Below are positions 42,146 through 49,927 of a stretch of DNA of 64,000 nt, in pieces. Within the stretch, counting starts at the first letter, position 1; each line of letters begins with the position of its first letter. Origin of the DNA: Rhodospirillaceae bacterium (lineage in GTDB: Bacteria; Pseudomonadota; Alphaproteobacteria; GCA-2731375); the NCBI GenBank assembly GCA_018701215.1, contig JABIWH010000015.1:124001-188000 (forward strand), written 5' to 3'. The notes beneath the pieces were generated by a model. That model did no database searches. It had not been told where the DNA came from and saw only the letters and a list, made by a program, of their open reading frames with translations. A program made the position numbers and the translations under genes.

Positions 42146-42248
42146 TTTCGCCTGTTCGGCCCGGAAAAGCGGCAAAAACTGGATATTCGTCAGCCGTTAG
42201 CGAAGTAAGGCTTTGGCCCTTGGGCTGCCTGGCTTAGAATGTAGTTCC

Positions 42249-43904
42249 ATGACGCGGTATATATTCATAACCGGCGGCGTGGTTTCCTCGTTAGGTAAGG
42301 GATTGGCATCGGCGGCCCTGGGCGCTTTGTTACAAGCGCGTGGCTATTCCGTACGCCTGCGCAAGCTTGACCCCTACCTGAACGTTGATCCGGGAACCAT
42401 GAGCCCCACCCAGCACGGCGAAGTCTACGTCACCGATGACGGTGCCGAGACCGACCTGGATCTGGGCCATTACGAGCGCTTCACGGGCGTCTCCTCCCGC
42501 CAGAGCGATAATGTCACCACCGGCCGGATCTATCAGGATATCCTGGCCAAGGAACGCCGGGGCGACTATCTGGGCGGCACCGTGCAGGTCATCCCCCATG
42601 TGACCAATGCCATCAAGGAATTTGTCCTGAACGAGACCGAGGGCACGGATTTTATTCTTTGCGAGATCGGCGGCACCGTCGGCGATATCGAGAGCCTGCC
42701 ATTTTTGGAAGCTATCCGGCAATTGGGCAACGATCTGCCGCGTGGCCAGACCGCCTATATTCACGCCACCCTGGTGCCCTTCATCAAGGCGGCGGGCGAA
42801 TTAAAAACCAAGCCGACCCAGCATTCGGTGAAGGAGCTGCGCTCCATCGGCATTCAGCCCGACGTTCTGCTCTGCCGCAGCGAGCGGGAAATTCCGGCCC
42901 ACGAGCAGCGCAAGATCGCCCTGTTCTGCAATGTGCGGGAAAGCGCGGTGATCCAGGGCCTGGACTGCAGCTCGATCTATGAAGTGCCCCTTGCCTATCA
43001 TGCAGAGGGGCTCGACCGGGAGGTCTTGAGCATCTTCGGTATCGAGAACCCGCCGGAGCCCGACCTGAGCCGCTGGCGGGAGATCCATGACCGCATCTCA
43101 TCGCCGGAGGGCACGGTAAAAATTGCCATCGTGGGCAAATATACCGACCTGCAGGATGCCTATAAATCTCTGGGGGAGGCCTTGGTGCATGGCGGTATGG
43201 CCAACCAGGTGAAGGTGGAACTGCAATGGATCGAGAGTGAGACCTTCGAACAGCCCGATGCGGTGCAGCGCCTGGAAGGCGTGGATGGTATTCTGGTCCC
43301 AGGCGGTTTTGGCGAGCGTGGTTCGGAAGGCAAAATCGCCGCCGCGACGTTCGCAAGGGAGAAGAACGTTCCCTATTTCGGCATCTGTTTCGGCATGCAG
43401 ATGGCGGTGATCGAGGCGGCACGAAACCTTGCTGGTCTACCTGACGCCTCATCCACTGAATTTGGCACCTGCAGCGATCCCGTGGTTGGCCTGATGACCG
43501 AATGGAGCGACGGCAACAGCCTGCAAACCCGCGGCATCGATGATGACAAGGGCGGCACCATGCGCCTGGGGCAATATCAATGCCAGCTGCAGCAAGGCTC
43601 GAAAGTTAATCAGGTTTACGCCAACGGCGCCGGCGACAGCGCCTCGGGAAGCATGATGATTTCCGAACGTCACCGGCACCGCTATGAAGTCAACATCAAC
43701 TACCGGGAAAAACTGGAAGCGGTAGGCCTGCATTTCTCCGGCCTCTCACCCGACGGCGCCTTGCCGGAAATCGTGGAATTGCAAAATCATCCCTGGTTCA
43801 TCGGCGTGCAGTTCCACCCGGAACTAAAATCAAAACCGTTTGAGCCCCATCCCCTGTTTGCCTCGTTCATCGCCGCCGCCGTCGATCAGATGCGCATGGT
43901 GTAG
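42249..43904 (+). CDS. pyrG: CTP synthase
   Basis: Makes CTP from UTP with ATP and glutamine. It has 551 residues. The N-terminal synthase domain begins at ATG 42249 with MTRYIFITGGVVSSLGKGLA and contains LRKLDPYLNVDPGTMSPTQH and CEIGGTVGDIES. The C-terminal class I glutaminase domain has the nucleophile Cys in YFGICFGMQMAVIEAARN and the His/Glu dyad in GVQFHPELKSKP. The 12 codons upstream in frame are rejected. The kdsA start follows the stop by 4 bases, a conserved pairing with eno downstream. Confidence 0.97.
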   Translation: MTRYIFITGGVVSSLGKGLASAALGALLQARGYSVRLRKLDPYLNVDPGTMSPTQHGEVYVTDDGAETDLDLGHYERFTGVSSRQSDNVTTGRIYQDILAKERRGDYLGGTVQVIPHVTNAIKEFVLNETEGTDFILCEIGGTVGDIESLPFLEAIRQLGNDLPRGQTAYIHATLVPFIKAAGELKTKPTQHSVKELRSIGIQPDVLLCRSEREIPAHEQRKIALFCNVRESAVIQGLDCSSIYEVPLAYHAEGLDREVLSIFGIENPPEPDLSRWREIHDRISSPEGTVKIAIVGKYTDLQDAYKSLGEALVHGGMANQVKVELQWIESETFEQPDAVQRLEGVDGILVPGGFGERGSEGKIAAATFAREKNVPYFGICFGMQMAVIEAARNLAGLPDASSTEFGTCSDPVVGLMTEWSDGNSLQTRGIDDDKGGTMRLGQYQCQLQQGSKVNQVYANGAGDSASGSMMISERHRHRYEVNINYREKLEAVGLHFSGLSPDGALPEIVELQNHPWFIGVQFHPELKSKPFEPHPLFASFIAAAVDQMRMV

Positions 43905-43908
43905 TGGT

Positions 43909-44730
43909 ATGGTTGACGTCGCCATTGGCAAGATCACGGTTGGCAATGACCAACCGCTAACCCTGATCGCCGGCCCTTGTGCCATGGAAGGGCGGGAGCA
44001 CGCCTTGGAAATGGCAGACCGCCTGACCGACATGGCCGACGGCCTGGGCTTTGCACTGATCTATAAATCCTCGTTCGACAAGGCCAACCGCACCTCGTTG
44101 GACAGCCCACGGGGCATCGGCATCGAAGCGGCCCTGGACATCTTCGCCGAGATCAAGCAGCGTTTTGACTGCCCGGTACTGACCGATGTGCACACCGAAG
44201 CGCAATGCGCCCAGGCCGCGTCAGTGGTCGATGTCTTGCAGATCCCGGCTTTTCTATGCCGGCAGACGGATCTGTTGCTGGCGGCGGCGGCCACCGGCCG
44301 CGCGGTCAACGTCAAGAAGGGGCAGTTCCTAGCACCTTGGGACATGGCCAATGTGGTGGCCAAGCTGACGGGCAGCGGCAACAGCAACGTACTGGTCACC
44401 GAACGCGGCGCCTCGTTCGGCTATAACACCCTGGTCAGCGACATGCGCGCCCTGCCGGTGCTAAAGGATATCGGCCAGCCGGTAGTGTTTGATGCCACCC
44501 ATTCGGTTCAGCAGCCGGGCGGCCAGGGCGGCACCTCCGGCGGGCAGCGGGAAATGGTGCCCGTACTGGCCCGCGCCGCCGTGGCCATTGGCGTTGCCGC
44601 CGTCTTCATGGAAACCCACGAAGATCCCGACAGCGCACCATCGGATGGTCCCAACATGGTGCCCGTGGATCAGTTGGGACCGTTGATGGAGACCCTGCTA
44701 GCCTTTGACCGACTGGCCAAGGCGGGCTAG
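43909..44730 (+). CDS. kdsA: 3-deoxy-D-manno-octulosonate 8-phosphate synthase
   Basis: Condenses PEP and arabinose 5-phosphate to KDO-8-phosphate, used for the inner core of lipopolysaccharide. It has 273 residues. Landmarks are LTLIAGPCAMEGREHALEMA, ALIYKSSFDKANRTSLDSPR, VDVLQIPAFLCRQTDLLLAA, VNVKKGQFLAPWDM and FDATHSVQQPGG. Start ATG 43909 is 4 bases after pyrG. Together with the lpx genes it shows the organism makes KDO-lipid A. The PEP it uses is made by enolase, encoded two genes downstream. Confidence 0.97.
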   Translation: MVDVAIGKITVGNDQPLTLIAGPCAMEGREHALEMADRLTDMADGLGFALIYKSSFDKANRTSLDSPRGIGIEAALDIFAEIKQRFDCPVLTDVHTEAQCAQAASVVDVLQIPAFLCRQTDLLLAAAATGRAVNVKKGQFLAPWDMANVVAKLTGSGNSNVLVTERGASFGYNTLVSDMRALPVLKDIGQPVVFDATHSVQQPGGQGGTSGGQREMVPVLARAAVAIGVAAVFMETHEDPDSAPSDGPNMVPVDQLGPLMETLLAFDRLAKAG

Positions 44731-44732
44731 CG

Positions 44733-45299
44733 GTGGAGCCCGAACAGGCGCGGGCGGAGATCGACGGCCTTCTCGAAGAATTGCTGGAGCGTTACGACCT
44801 GCGCGTCCGGTCCGCCCACAACCGGGCCCGCTCGGATGCCGGACCGTCGCTCATGGGCGGTATGCGCAGTTTTGATCATTACACTTTTAATTATGTGCGC
44901 GAAGCGGCGGACGATTGCCTGCGCGATGCCTCCATGGTGCTGCTGGAATACGCCGGCGAGCGGGGGGTTGAACCGGGGCAATTGATCGAGGCCGCGCGCG
45001 CTTGCCTGGGCCAGCACTTCCAGGGGATCAAGAACTACCTGTACGACGACATCAACCAACCCCCAGCCCACGAATACGGCATGCGCCCGAGCCGGGAATC
45101 CCTGGCCGAGGTCAGCCGCTATCTCGATGAACGTCTGGCAAACGCCATGACGTCCCTGGGCCGGGGCCGTCTGGATGAACGTTTGCGGCCCAGGGTCAGC
45201 ATTCTCGGCCCCATTCTGCAGCGCTTTGGCGGTGGTCATCGGGTGGCCATGTACATCGTTGCCGCCGCCCTGATATGGGCCCTGTTGTCGGGTCTTTGA
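44733..45299 (+). CDS. Unknown protein with C-terminal membrane anchor
   Basis: I do not recognise a family. It has 188 residues, starts at GTG 44733 two bases after kdsA (shared transcript likely) and has a charged, mostly helical soluble part (EIDGLLEELLERYDLRVRSA, DCLRDASMVLLEYAGERGV, SRYLDERLANAMTSLGRGRL) and a single C-terminal membrane segment (VAMYIVAAALIWALLSGL). It has no signal peptide, so it may be tail-anchored with a cytosolic domain. Codon use fits its neighbours, which argues for a resident gene. A three-fold 10-base repeat and a large inverted repeat follow it. Confidence 0.75.
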   Translation: MEPEQARAEIDGLLEELLERYDLRVRSAHNRARSDAGPSLMGGMRSFDHYTFNYVREAADDCLRDASMVLLEYAGERGVEPGQLIEAARACLGQHFQGIKNYLYDDINQPPAHEYGMRPSRESLAEVSRYLDERLANAMTSLGRGRLDERLRPRVSILGPILQRFGGGHRVAMYIVAAALIWALLSGL

Positions 45300-45310
45300 C
45301 AGCGTCGGGG

Positions 45311-45340
45311 AGAGGCGGTAAGAGCCGGTAGCAGCCGTTA
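45311..45340 (+). repeat. 10-bp tandem repeat, three copies, after the kdsA-linked gene
   Basis: Adjacent units AGAGGCGGTA, AGAGCCGGTA and GCAGCCGTTA begin 12 bases after the TGA stop at 45297-45299. This is another small tandem array close to a gene end. Confidence 0.65.
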
Positions 45341-45353
45341 GTTCTCCGTGCCG

Positions 45354-45417
45354 CCCGCTCCCCCGGCCCGGCCACCCACAAGGTACCATAAATGGGTGGC
45401 CGGGCCGGGGGAGCGGG
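45354..45417. repeat. 25-bp perfect inverted repeat before eno
   Basis: The arms 45354-45378 and 45393-45417 are perfect 25-base complements, very GC-rich, around a 14-base loop that contains GGTACC. The right half (GGTACCAT, then AATGG, then TGGCCGGG) recurs in decayed form at 61162-61186, so this is a member of an interspersed palindromic element family and not only a local hairpin. It could also end the kdsA transcript or shape the eno leader; no U-run follows. Confidence 0.85.
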
Positions 45418-45447
45418 AGGTCCAGCCAACATCGTAAGGACAAATTC

Positions 45448-46722
45448 ATGAGTGGAATAATCGATATCGTCGGGCGGGAAATCCTGGACAGCCGGGGCAA
45501 TCCCACGGTGGAGGTCGAGGTGACCCTGGACAGCGGCGCCTTTGGCCGGGCCGCGGTACCTTCGGGCGCCTCCACCGGTGCCTACGAAGCGGTGGAACGG
45601 CGCGACGGCGGCGACCGCTATCTTGGCAAGGGCGTGCTGGGCGCCGTCGATGCCGTCAATGGCGAGCTGTTCGATGCCCTCTCGGGCCTGGACGCCGATG
45701 ATCAGGCCGGCATCGATGCCATCATGTGCGATCTGGACGGCACACCGAACAAGGCAAATCTGGGCGCCAATGCCATTCTGGGCATCAGCCTGGCGGTGGC
45801 CAAGGCGGCCGCCGTGGATGCCGGCCTGCCGCTGTACCGCTATGTGGGCGGGGTTGGCGCGCGCCTGCTGCCGGTGCCGATGATGAATATCGTCAATGGC
45901 GGGGCGCATGCGGATAACCCCATCGACATCCAGGAATTCATGATCATGCCGGTACGGGCCGAAAGCTTCCGCGAAGGCCTGCGCATGGGCGCGGAAGTCT
46001 TCCATACCCTGCGCGGCGCCCTGAAGGATGTGGGCCACAACACTAACGTCGGCGACGAAGGCGGCTTCGCGCCCATGCTGAACAGCGCCGACGAGGCCAT
46101 GGGCTTCGTGATGAAAGCCATCGAAGGCGCCGGCTACCGCCCCGGCGAGGACATCTATCTCGCCCTCGATCCAGCCTCGACGGAATTCTACCGCGACGGC
46201 AAATATCACCTGGACGGCGAAGGCAAGGTCCTGGATGGCCCGGAAATGGCCGCCTACTACCAGGATCTGGCCGACCGCTACCCGATCATCTCTATCGAGG
46301 ACGGCATGGCCGAGGATGACTGGGCCGGCTGGGCTGCCTTGACCAAGGCCATTGGCGACCGGGTGCAGTTGGTGGGCGATGATCTGTTTGTCACCAATCC
46401 CGTGCGTCTGGCCGAGGGCATCGACAAGGGCGTGGCCAATGCCATTCTGGTCAAGGTCAACCAGATCGGTACGTTGTCCGAGACCCTGGATGCGGTGGAG
46501 ATGGCCCATAAAGCCGGCTACCGCGCCGTGATGTCCCATCGTTCCGGCGAGACCGAGGATGCCACCATCGCCGATCTGGCGGTCGCCACCAATTGCGGCC
46601 AGATCAAGACCGGCTCGCTGGCCCGCTCGGACCGGCTGGCGAAATATAACCAGCTCCTGCGCATCGAAGAAGAACTCGGACCCCAGGCACGTTATGCCGG
46701 CGCCTCCGTATTGATGGGATGA
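45448..46722 (+). CDS. eno: Enolase
   Basis: Converts 2-phosphoglycerate to phosphoenolpyruvate in glycolysis; also part of RNA degradosomes in some bacteria. It has 424 residues. Landmarks are REILDSRGNPTVEVEVTLDS, GAFGRAAVPSGASTGAYEA, NVGDEGGFAPM, ISIEDGMAEDDWAGW, LVGDDLFVTNP and VMSHRSGETEDATIADLAVA. ATG 45448 follows TAAGGACAAATTC. The 3' end overlaps the next SDR gene by 4 bases (ATGA). In related genomes eno is commonly followed by ftsB and the pdh genes; here about 4 kb of accessory genes lie between. Confidence 0.97.
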   Translation: MSGIIDIVGREILDSRGNPTVEVEVTLDSGAFGRAAVPSGASTGAYEAVERRDGGDRYLGKGVLGAVDAVNGELFDALSGLDADDQAGIDAIMCDLDGTPNKANLGANAILGISLAVAKAAAVDAGLPLYRYVGGVGARLLPVPMMNIVNGGAHADNPIDIQEFMIMPVRAESFREGLRMGAEVFHTLRGALKDVGHNTNVGDEGGFAPMLNSADEAMGFVMKAIEGAGYRPGEDIYLALDPASTEFYRDGKYHLDGEGKVLDGPEMAAYYQDLADRYPIISIEDGMAEDDWAGWAALTKAIGDRVQLVGDDLFVTNPVRLAEGIDKGVANAILVKVNQIGTLSETLDAVEMAHKAGYRAVMSHRSGETEDATIADLAVATNCGQIKTGSLARSDRLAKYNQLLRIEEELGPQARYAGASVLMG

Positions 46723-47432
46723 GCGCCGCCGAAAAAGCTCCCGTCGCCCTGGTCGCGGGCGTCGGCCGGGGAACGGGCGGCGCCGTGGCCCGGCGCTATG
46801 CCGCCGCCGGCTATCGCGTCGCGCTGTTGGCCCGCTCGGAAAGCCGTATGAAGGAATTCGAGGCGGAGCTGGAAGGTAGCCTGGCCATCCCCTGCGACGT
46901 GACGGACGAGGCGGCGGTGGAAGCCGCCGTCGCCACCTGCCGTGCCGAATTGGGCGAACCGGACGTGGTGGTGCATAACGCGGCCCGCGGCACCCACGGC
47001 ACCTTCATGGAAATCGATCCAGCAGACATGGAAGAAAACTTCCGGGTCAACACCATGAGCCTGCTGTATCTCGCGCGTGCCGTCGCCCCCGCCATGATCG
47101 AACGGGGCAGCGGTGCCATCATGGTCACCGGCAACACCTCCGCCCTGCGTGGCAAGGCGAATTTTTCGGCCTTCGCCCCCACCAAGGCGGCCCAGCGCAT
47201 CCTGGCTGAGTCCATCGCCCGCGACCTGGGCCCGAAAGGCATTCACGTCGCCTATATCGTCATCGACGCGGTGATCGATCTACGCTGGACCCGCCGCAGC
47301 CGTCCCGATTTCAAGGACGAGGATTTCGCCCACCCCGACGATCTGGCCGAAAGCATCTTCCAAATCAGCCAGCAGCCCCGCTCCGCCTGGTCGTTCTACA
47401 CAGAGCTACGACCCTTCAAGGAACCCTGGTAG
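46719..47432 (+). CDS. Atypical SDR-family protein lacking the catalytic Tyr
   Basis: A 237-residue short-chain dehydrogenase/reductase fold. The nucleotide motif is a variant (VAGVGRGTGGAVARRYA) and VVHNAARG replaces the NNAG motif. At the catalytic YxxxK position the sequence is FAPTK (Phe152, Lys156), and Asn139 stands where the catalytic Ser is expected, so it is probably not a standard dehydrogenase. It is coupled to eno by an ATGA overlap. Its last 25 codons and 3' flank are repeated, with about 83% identity, at 48658-48738, on the far side of the next gene. That points to an old duplication with insertion. Function unknown. Confidence 0.88.
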   Translation: MSAAEKAPVALVAGVGRGTGGAVARRYAAAGYRVALLARSESRMKEFEAELEGSLAIPCDVTDEAAVEAAVATCRAELGEPDVVVHNAARGTHGTFMEIDPADMEENFRVNTMSLLYLARAVAPAMIERGSGAIMVTGNTSALRGKANFSAFAPTKAAQRILAESIARDLGPKGIHVAYIVIDAVIDLRWTRRSRPDFKDEDFAHPDDLAESIFQISQQPRSAWSFYTELRPFKEPW

Positions 47433-47477
47433 CTTAGAAAAGTGTCGGATCATTCTACCACACATTTTCAGCCTGCA

Positions 47478-48497
47478 TCAGCGAAAGTTCATGAAGCTAA
47501 CCCTCATTGCAGTCGGATCTATAATGCGCTTACTGGCCAAGACACGCCTCAGCGCCGCCAAGAATGTCCCCACGCGAACCCTGTCCTCCGGTGTGACGAG
47601 GTAGTCCGGAGAATTCCCTCGGACAATCAAAGTGGCCTCCGGGTGACCTTCCTCCAAGCTCTTGATAATCAAGCCGATATAACGTTTTAGGACCTCCAAG
47701 GAGGACAGATCCTCCTTGGAGAAATCCAAGACTAACAAAGCCTTTTTTGCCGATTTATCGGTTCGCATTGCTGCGGAGGCAGGAACGGAGAAAATTACTG
47801 CGGGATTACAAGGAACAGCGTCGTTCGATCGGCATGGCGGTTCACCCGTGACCGGTTGTGAGACCGCCCCCAAGGTATAGGTGTCAAGCGAGGCACAGGG
47901 TTTAGGTCCATTGAGCCGGCAAACAAGGACCTTATCTACGGCCGTTTCAGCATCGGAATAAATTTGTTCTCGTCTGCTTTCTGATAGGGAATCTACACCG
48001 TGTTCCACATAATGGATTTGATATAACGCTTCGGCTGTCCTGACGAAACGATAGACCCCTATCTCCCATCGCAGGCCCTGCCCACCGAGAATCGACTTCC
48101 CGGCAACGACCGGGTCGCAGCCTACACGAAATCGCGCATCACCTTCGTTTACCAACAAATCCTTGATATCAAGCGTCTGGCAACTGCGCCGCATTCCTTT
48201 GAATACAAGCGCAGTGAATTCTCCAATGCTGGGAAGCAATTTTGAAGGGCCTACCGCAACGACGGACAACATGCGGGTCCAACTATTCAAGCTTTCGCCT
48301 TCCGGGATATACTCAATGATGAATTTATTTAGGGCGCCTTTTTCATAGGCGTGAACGAACCCATCTGGTTGAACATCCGAGATAAAATCCTGAAAAGCTG
48401 GGAGTTTGTTATCTTTTTTTGTCTGGGCAAATAACGGCATACTGAATGCAGTTATCAGTAACGTGAATATGACAATACTCGATATTTTGTGCTTCAT
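47478..48497 (-). CDS. Secreted protein of unknown function
   Basis: A 339-residue protein with a clear signal peptide (MKHKISSIVIFTLLITAFSM, cleavage near LFAQ). I do not recognise a named family; the stretch FIIEYIPEGESLNSWTRMLS resembles a motif seen in small secreted proteins of other Gram-negatives. Several Cys (RRSCQTL, VGCDPV, VCRLNGPKPC, PPCRSNDAVPC) may form disulfides. Base composition is visibly more AT-rich than its neighbours, especially the upstream DNA. It lies on the opposite strand between two copies of an SDR gene end, so it is a good candidate for an acquired gene. It reads as complete, without frameshift. Confidence 0.8.
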   Translation of the reverse strand: MKHKISSIVIFTLLITAFSMPLFAQTKKDNKLPAFQDFISDVQPDGFVHAYEKGALNKFIIEYIPEGESLNSWTRMLSVVAVGPSKLLPSIGEFTALVFKGMRRSCQTLDIKDLLVNEGDARFRVGCDPVVAGKSILGGQGLRWEIGVYRFVRTAEALYQIHYVEHGVDSLSESRREQIYSDAETAVDKVLVCRLNGPKPCASLDTYTLGAVSQPVTGEPPCRSNDAVPCNPAVIFSVPASAAMRTDKSAKKALLVLDFSKEDLSSLEVLKRYIGLIIKSLEEGHPEATLIVRGNSPDYLVTPEDRVRVGTFLAALRRVLASKRIIDPTAMRVSFMNFR

Positions 48498-48635
48498 ACT
48501 TCACCTATCGGCTTCAAAAACCCTCAATACGCGCATATATTAAAATTTAAACTCGAAAACTGTCAAGCCGAATCTTGTCCCATTCATTCACGAAAAAATA
48601 GTCGGAGATGCTTGTTTTCTACAACCCGAAACCAC

Positions 48636-48755
48636 TGGGGTCAGAGTAATTTGATTTCAACAGCCTAGCTCCGCCTAGTCTTCTACACGGAACTGTGGTC
48701 CTTCAAGGAACCCTGGTAGTTTAGAAGAGCGCCGGATCTAATTGCTCTGGCCCCA
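48636..48755. mobile_element. Possible remnant element with 22-bp imperfect inverted ends
   Basis: TGGGGTCAGAGTAATTTGAT at the left (48636-48657) matches the reverse complement of 48734-48755 (TGGGGCCAGAGCAATTAGAT) at 17 of 22 positions. They enclose the duplicated SDR tail. A shared core, GGGTCAGAGT, also occurs inverted at 61194-61203. This suggests a decayed small element or recombination footprint; no transposase is present. Confidence 0.4.
48658..48719 (+). pseudogene. Remnant 3' end of an SDR gene
   Basis: The frame reads FYTELWSFKEPW then TAG, against FYTELRPFKEPW then TAG at the end of the intact SDR gene (47432). Similarity continues past the stop to CGGATC. Over 70-71 aligned bases there are 11 differences and one single-base gap, and the substitutions are all transitions. 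Nothing upstream in this copy is coding, so only the tail survives. It marks the right-hand boundary of the inserted secreted-protein segment. Confidence 0.75.
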
Positions 48756-48967
48756 TTTCCTCCACTTTTCCGCCGTATTTGTCCGAGCCAAATATGTGCA
48801 TGACCAAGTGTCGGTGGATTGGAGTGTCGCCCCAGTACGGCGGCCGGCTTCGGCCTTCAGGGGCGTAAGCGTTGCAAGATGGCCGGGGGTTGGCTACGAT
48901 CCTTGTGGAGATGGGTTTGATTTCATCCCCATTCCGGCTTTGTATTGATTATGCATGGAGTGCCGCC

Positions 48968-49918
48968 ATGACCGCGAACAACCTCAGGGAAACCGTCCTC
49001 AGGGACCCCACGGATTTTGGCGAGGGGGATTACCCAACCGCCCTGGTCAATGTGACCAATGTCTGTAATCTCAGCTGTTCCCATTGCTTTGTCTTTCGGG
49101 ACGACAACCCCGCTGACGCCCGCGACAAGATGGACGACGCCACCATGCTGCGGCAGATCGAGATTCTGCGCGACAAGCACAACATCAAATCCATGCTGTT
49201 CATGGGCGGCGAACCGATGATCCGCAAGGACCTGGTGATGGAGGCGGCCAAGCTGTTCGAAATTCCGGCCATTGTCACCAACGCCACCTATGGCATTCCG
49301 AAATTGCCCGGCGGCCTGGTCACCGTGTCCCTGGACGGGCCGGAGCATATGAACGATCCCATCCGGGGCGACGGTGTCTTCCAAAAGGTCAAGGCCGCCG
49401 TGCTGGCACGGGACCCAGATGACGACACCTCCGTCATGGTGCAAATGGTACTGACGGCCCAGAACCATTCCGGGTTGGAGGAATTCATCGAAGAGGTGCG
49501 GGAGTGGCCCATCAGCGGCGTCGCCTTCACGTTTTATGTGCCCCGCGCCAATGATGACACCGGACTAGCCTGGGACGACCTGGCGGACCGGGATCCGGTG
49601 ATCGACCGGCTCATCGCCGCCAAGAAAAAGGATCCCAACCTGGTCAAGGCCAACGTCGGGACGTTGGAGTTGATGTACTCGGACCGGTGCCTCGAATATA
49701 CCGGGGAGAACGGAGAAAACTGCCTGATGGGGAGCACGCTGCCTTTGTATATGGGCGATGGCGGTCGTTTCGAACGCACGTTCTGTTGCTTTGGCAACGA
49801 CGTGGACTGCAGCCACTGCGGCGGCTACGTGGTTTTCAATTCGGCCTATCACAAGCAGATAAAGGGCGAGGGTGAATATCATCACCGCAGCCGCTATTTC
49901 TCCAAGCCAAAGCCCTGA
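48968..49918 (+). CDS. Orphan radical SAM protein with C-terminal Cys cluster
   Basis: A 316-residue radical SAM enzyme. The SAM cluster motif is CNLSCSHC (Cys33, 37, 40; CX3CX2C), followed by MLFMGGEPMIRKDL and VTVSLDGPEHMNDPIRG. The C-terminal region has Cys241, 252, 273, 274, 281 and 284 (CCFGNDVDCSHC), which looks like a SPASM-type or related auxiliary Fe-S site. Such enzymes often mature peptides or modify small molecules, but no precursor peptide or partner gene is obvious. ATG 48968 has GGAG seven bases upstream; the frame is open for 32 codons more. It converges on an SDR gene with a 9-base gap. Confidence 0.88.
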   Translation: MTANNLRETVLRDPTDFGEGDYPTALVNVTNVCNLSCSHCFVFRDDNPADARDKMDDATMLRQIEILRDKHNIKSMLFMGGEPMIRKDLVMEAAKLFEIPAIVTNATYGIPKLPGGLVTVSLDGPEHMNDPIRGDGVFQKVKAAVLARDPDDDTSVMVQMVLTAQNHSGLEEFIEEVREWPISGVAFTFYVPRANDDTGLAWDDLADRDPVIDRLIAAKKKDPNLVKANVGTLELMYSDRCLEYTGENGENCLMGSTLPLYMGDGGRFERTFCCFGNDVDCSHCGGYVVFNSAYHKQIKGEGEYHHRSRYFSKPKP

Positions 49919-49927
49919 TTAGCGGCC

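Larger units (their letters stand above)
48498..48967. other. Gene-free stretch with SDR remnant and inverted repeats
   Basis: The first 100 bases are AT-rich and probably hold the promoter of the minus-strand secreted-protein gene. From 48636 to 48755 there is an inverted repeat pair enclosing an SDR gene remnant (separate entries). The remaining bases to 48967 lead into the radical SAM gene; a 68-codon frame there (TTG start, no ribosome site) is not convincing. Confidence 0.6.

Noticed and set aside
45196..46539. 447-codon minus-strand frame opposite eno
   Set aside because: Antisense shadow of eno with no family features.
48742..48948. 68-codon frame just upstream of the radical SAM gene, considered as a peptide precursor
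   Set aside because: TTG start without ribosome site, beginning inside the inverted-repeat end, no leader/core pattern; not supportable as a RiPP precursor.
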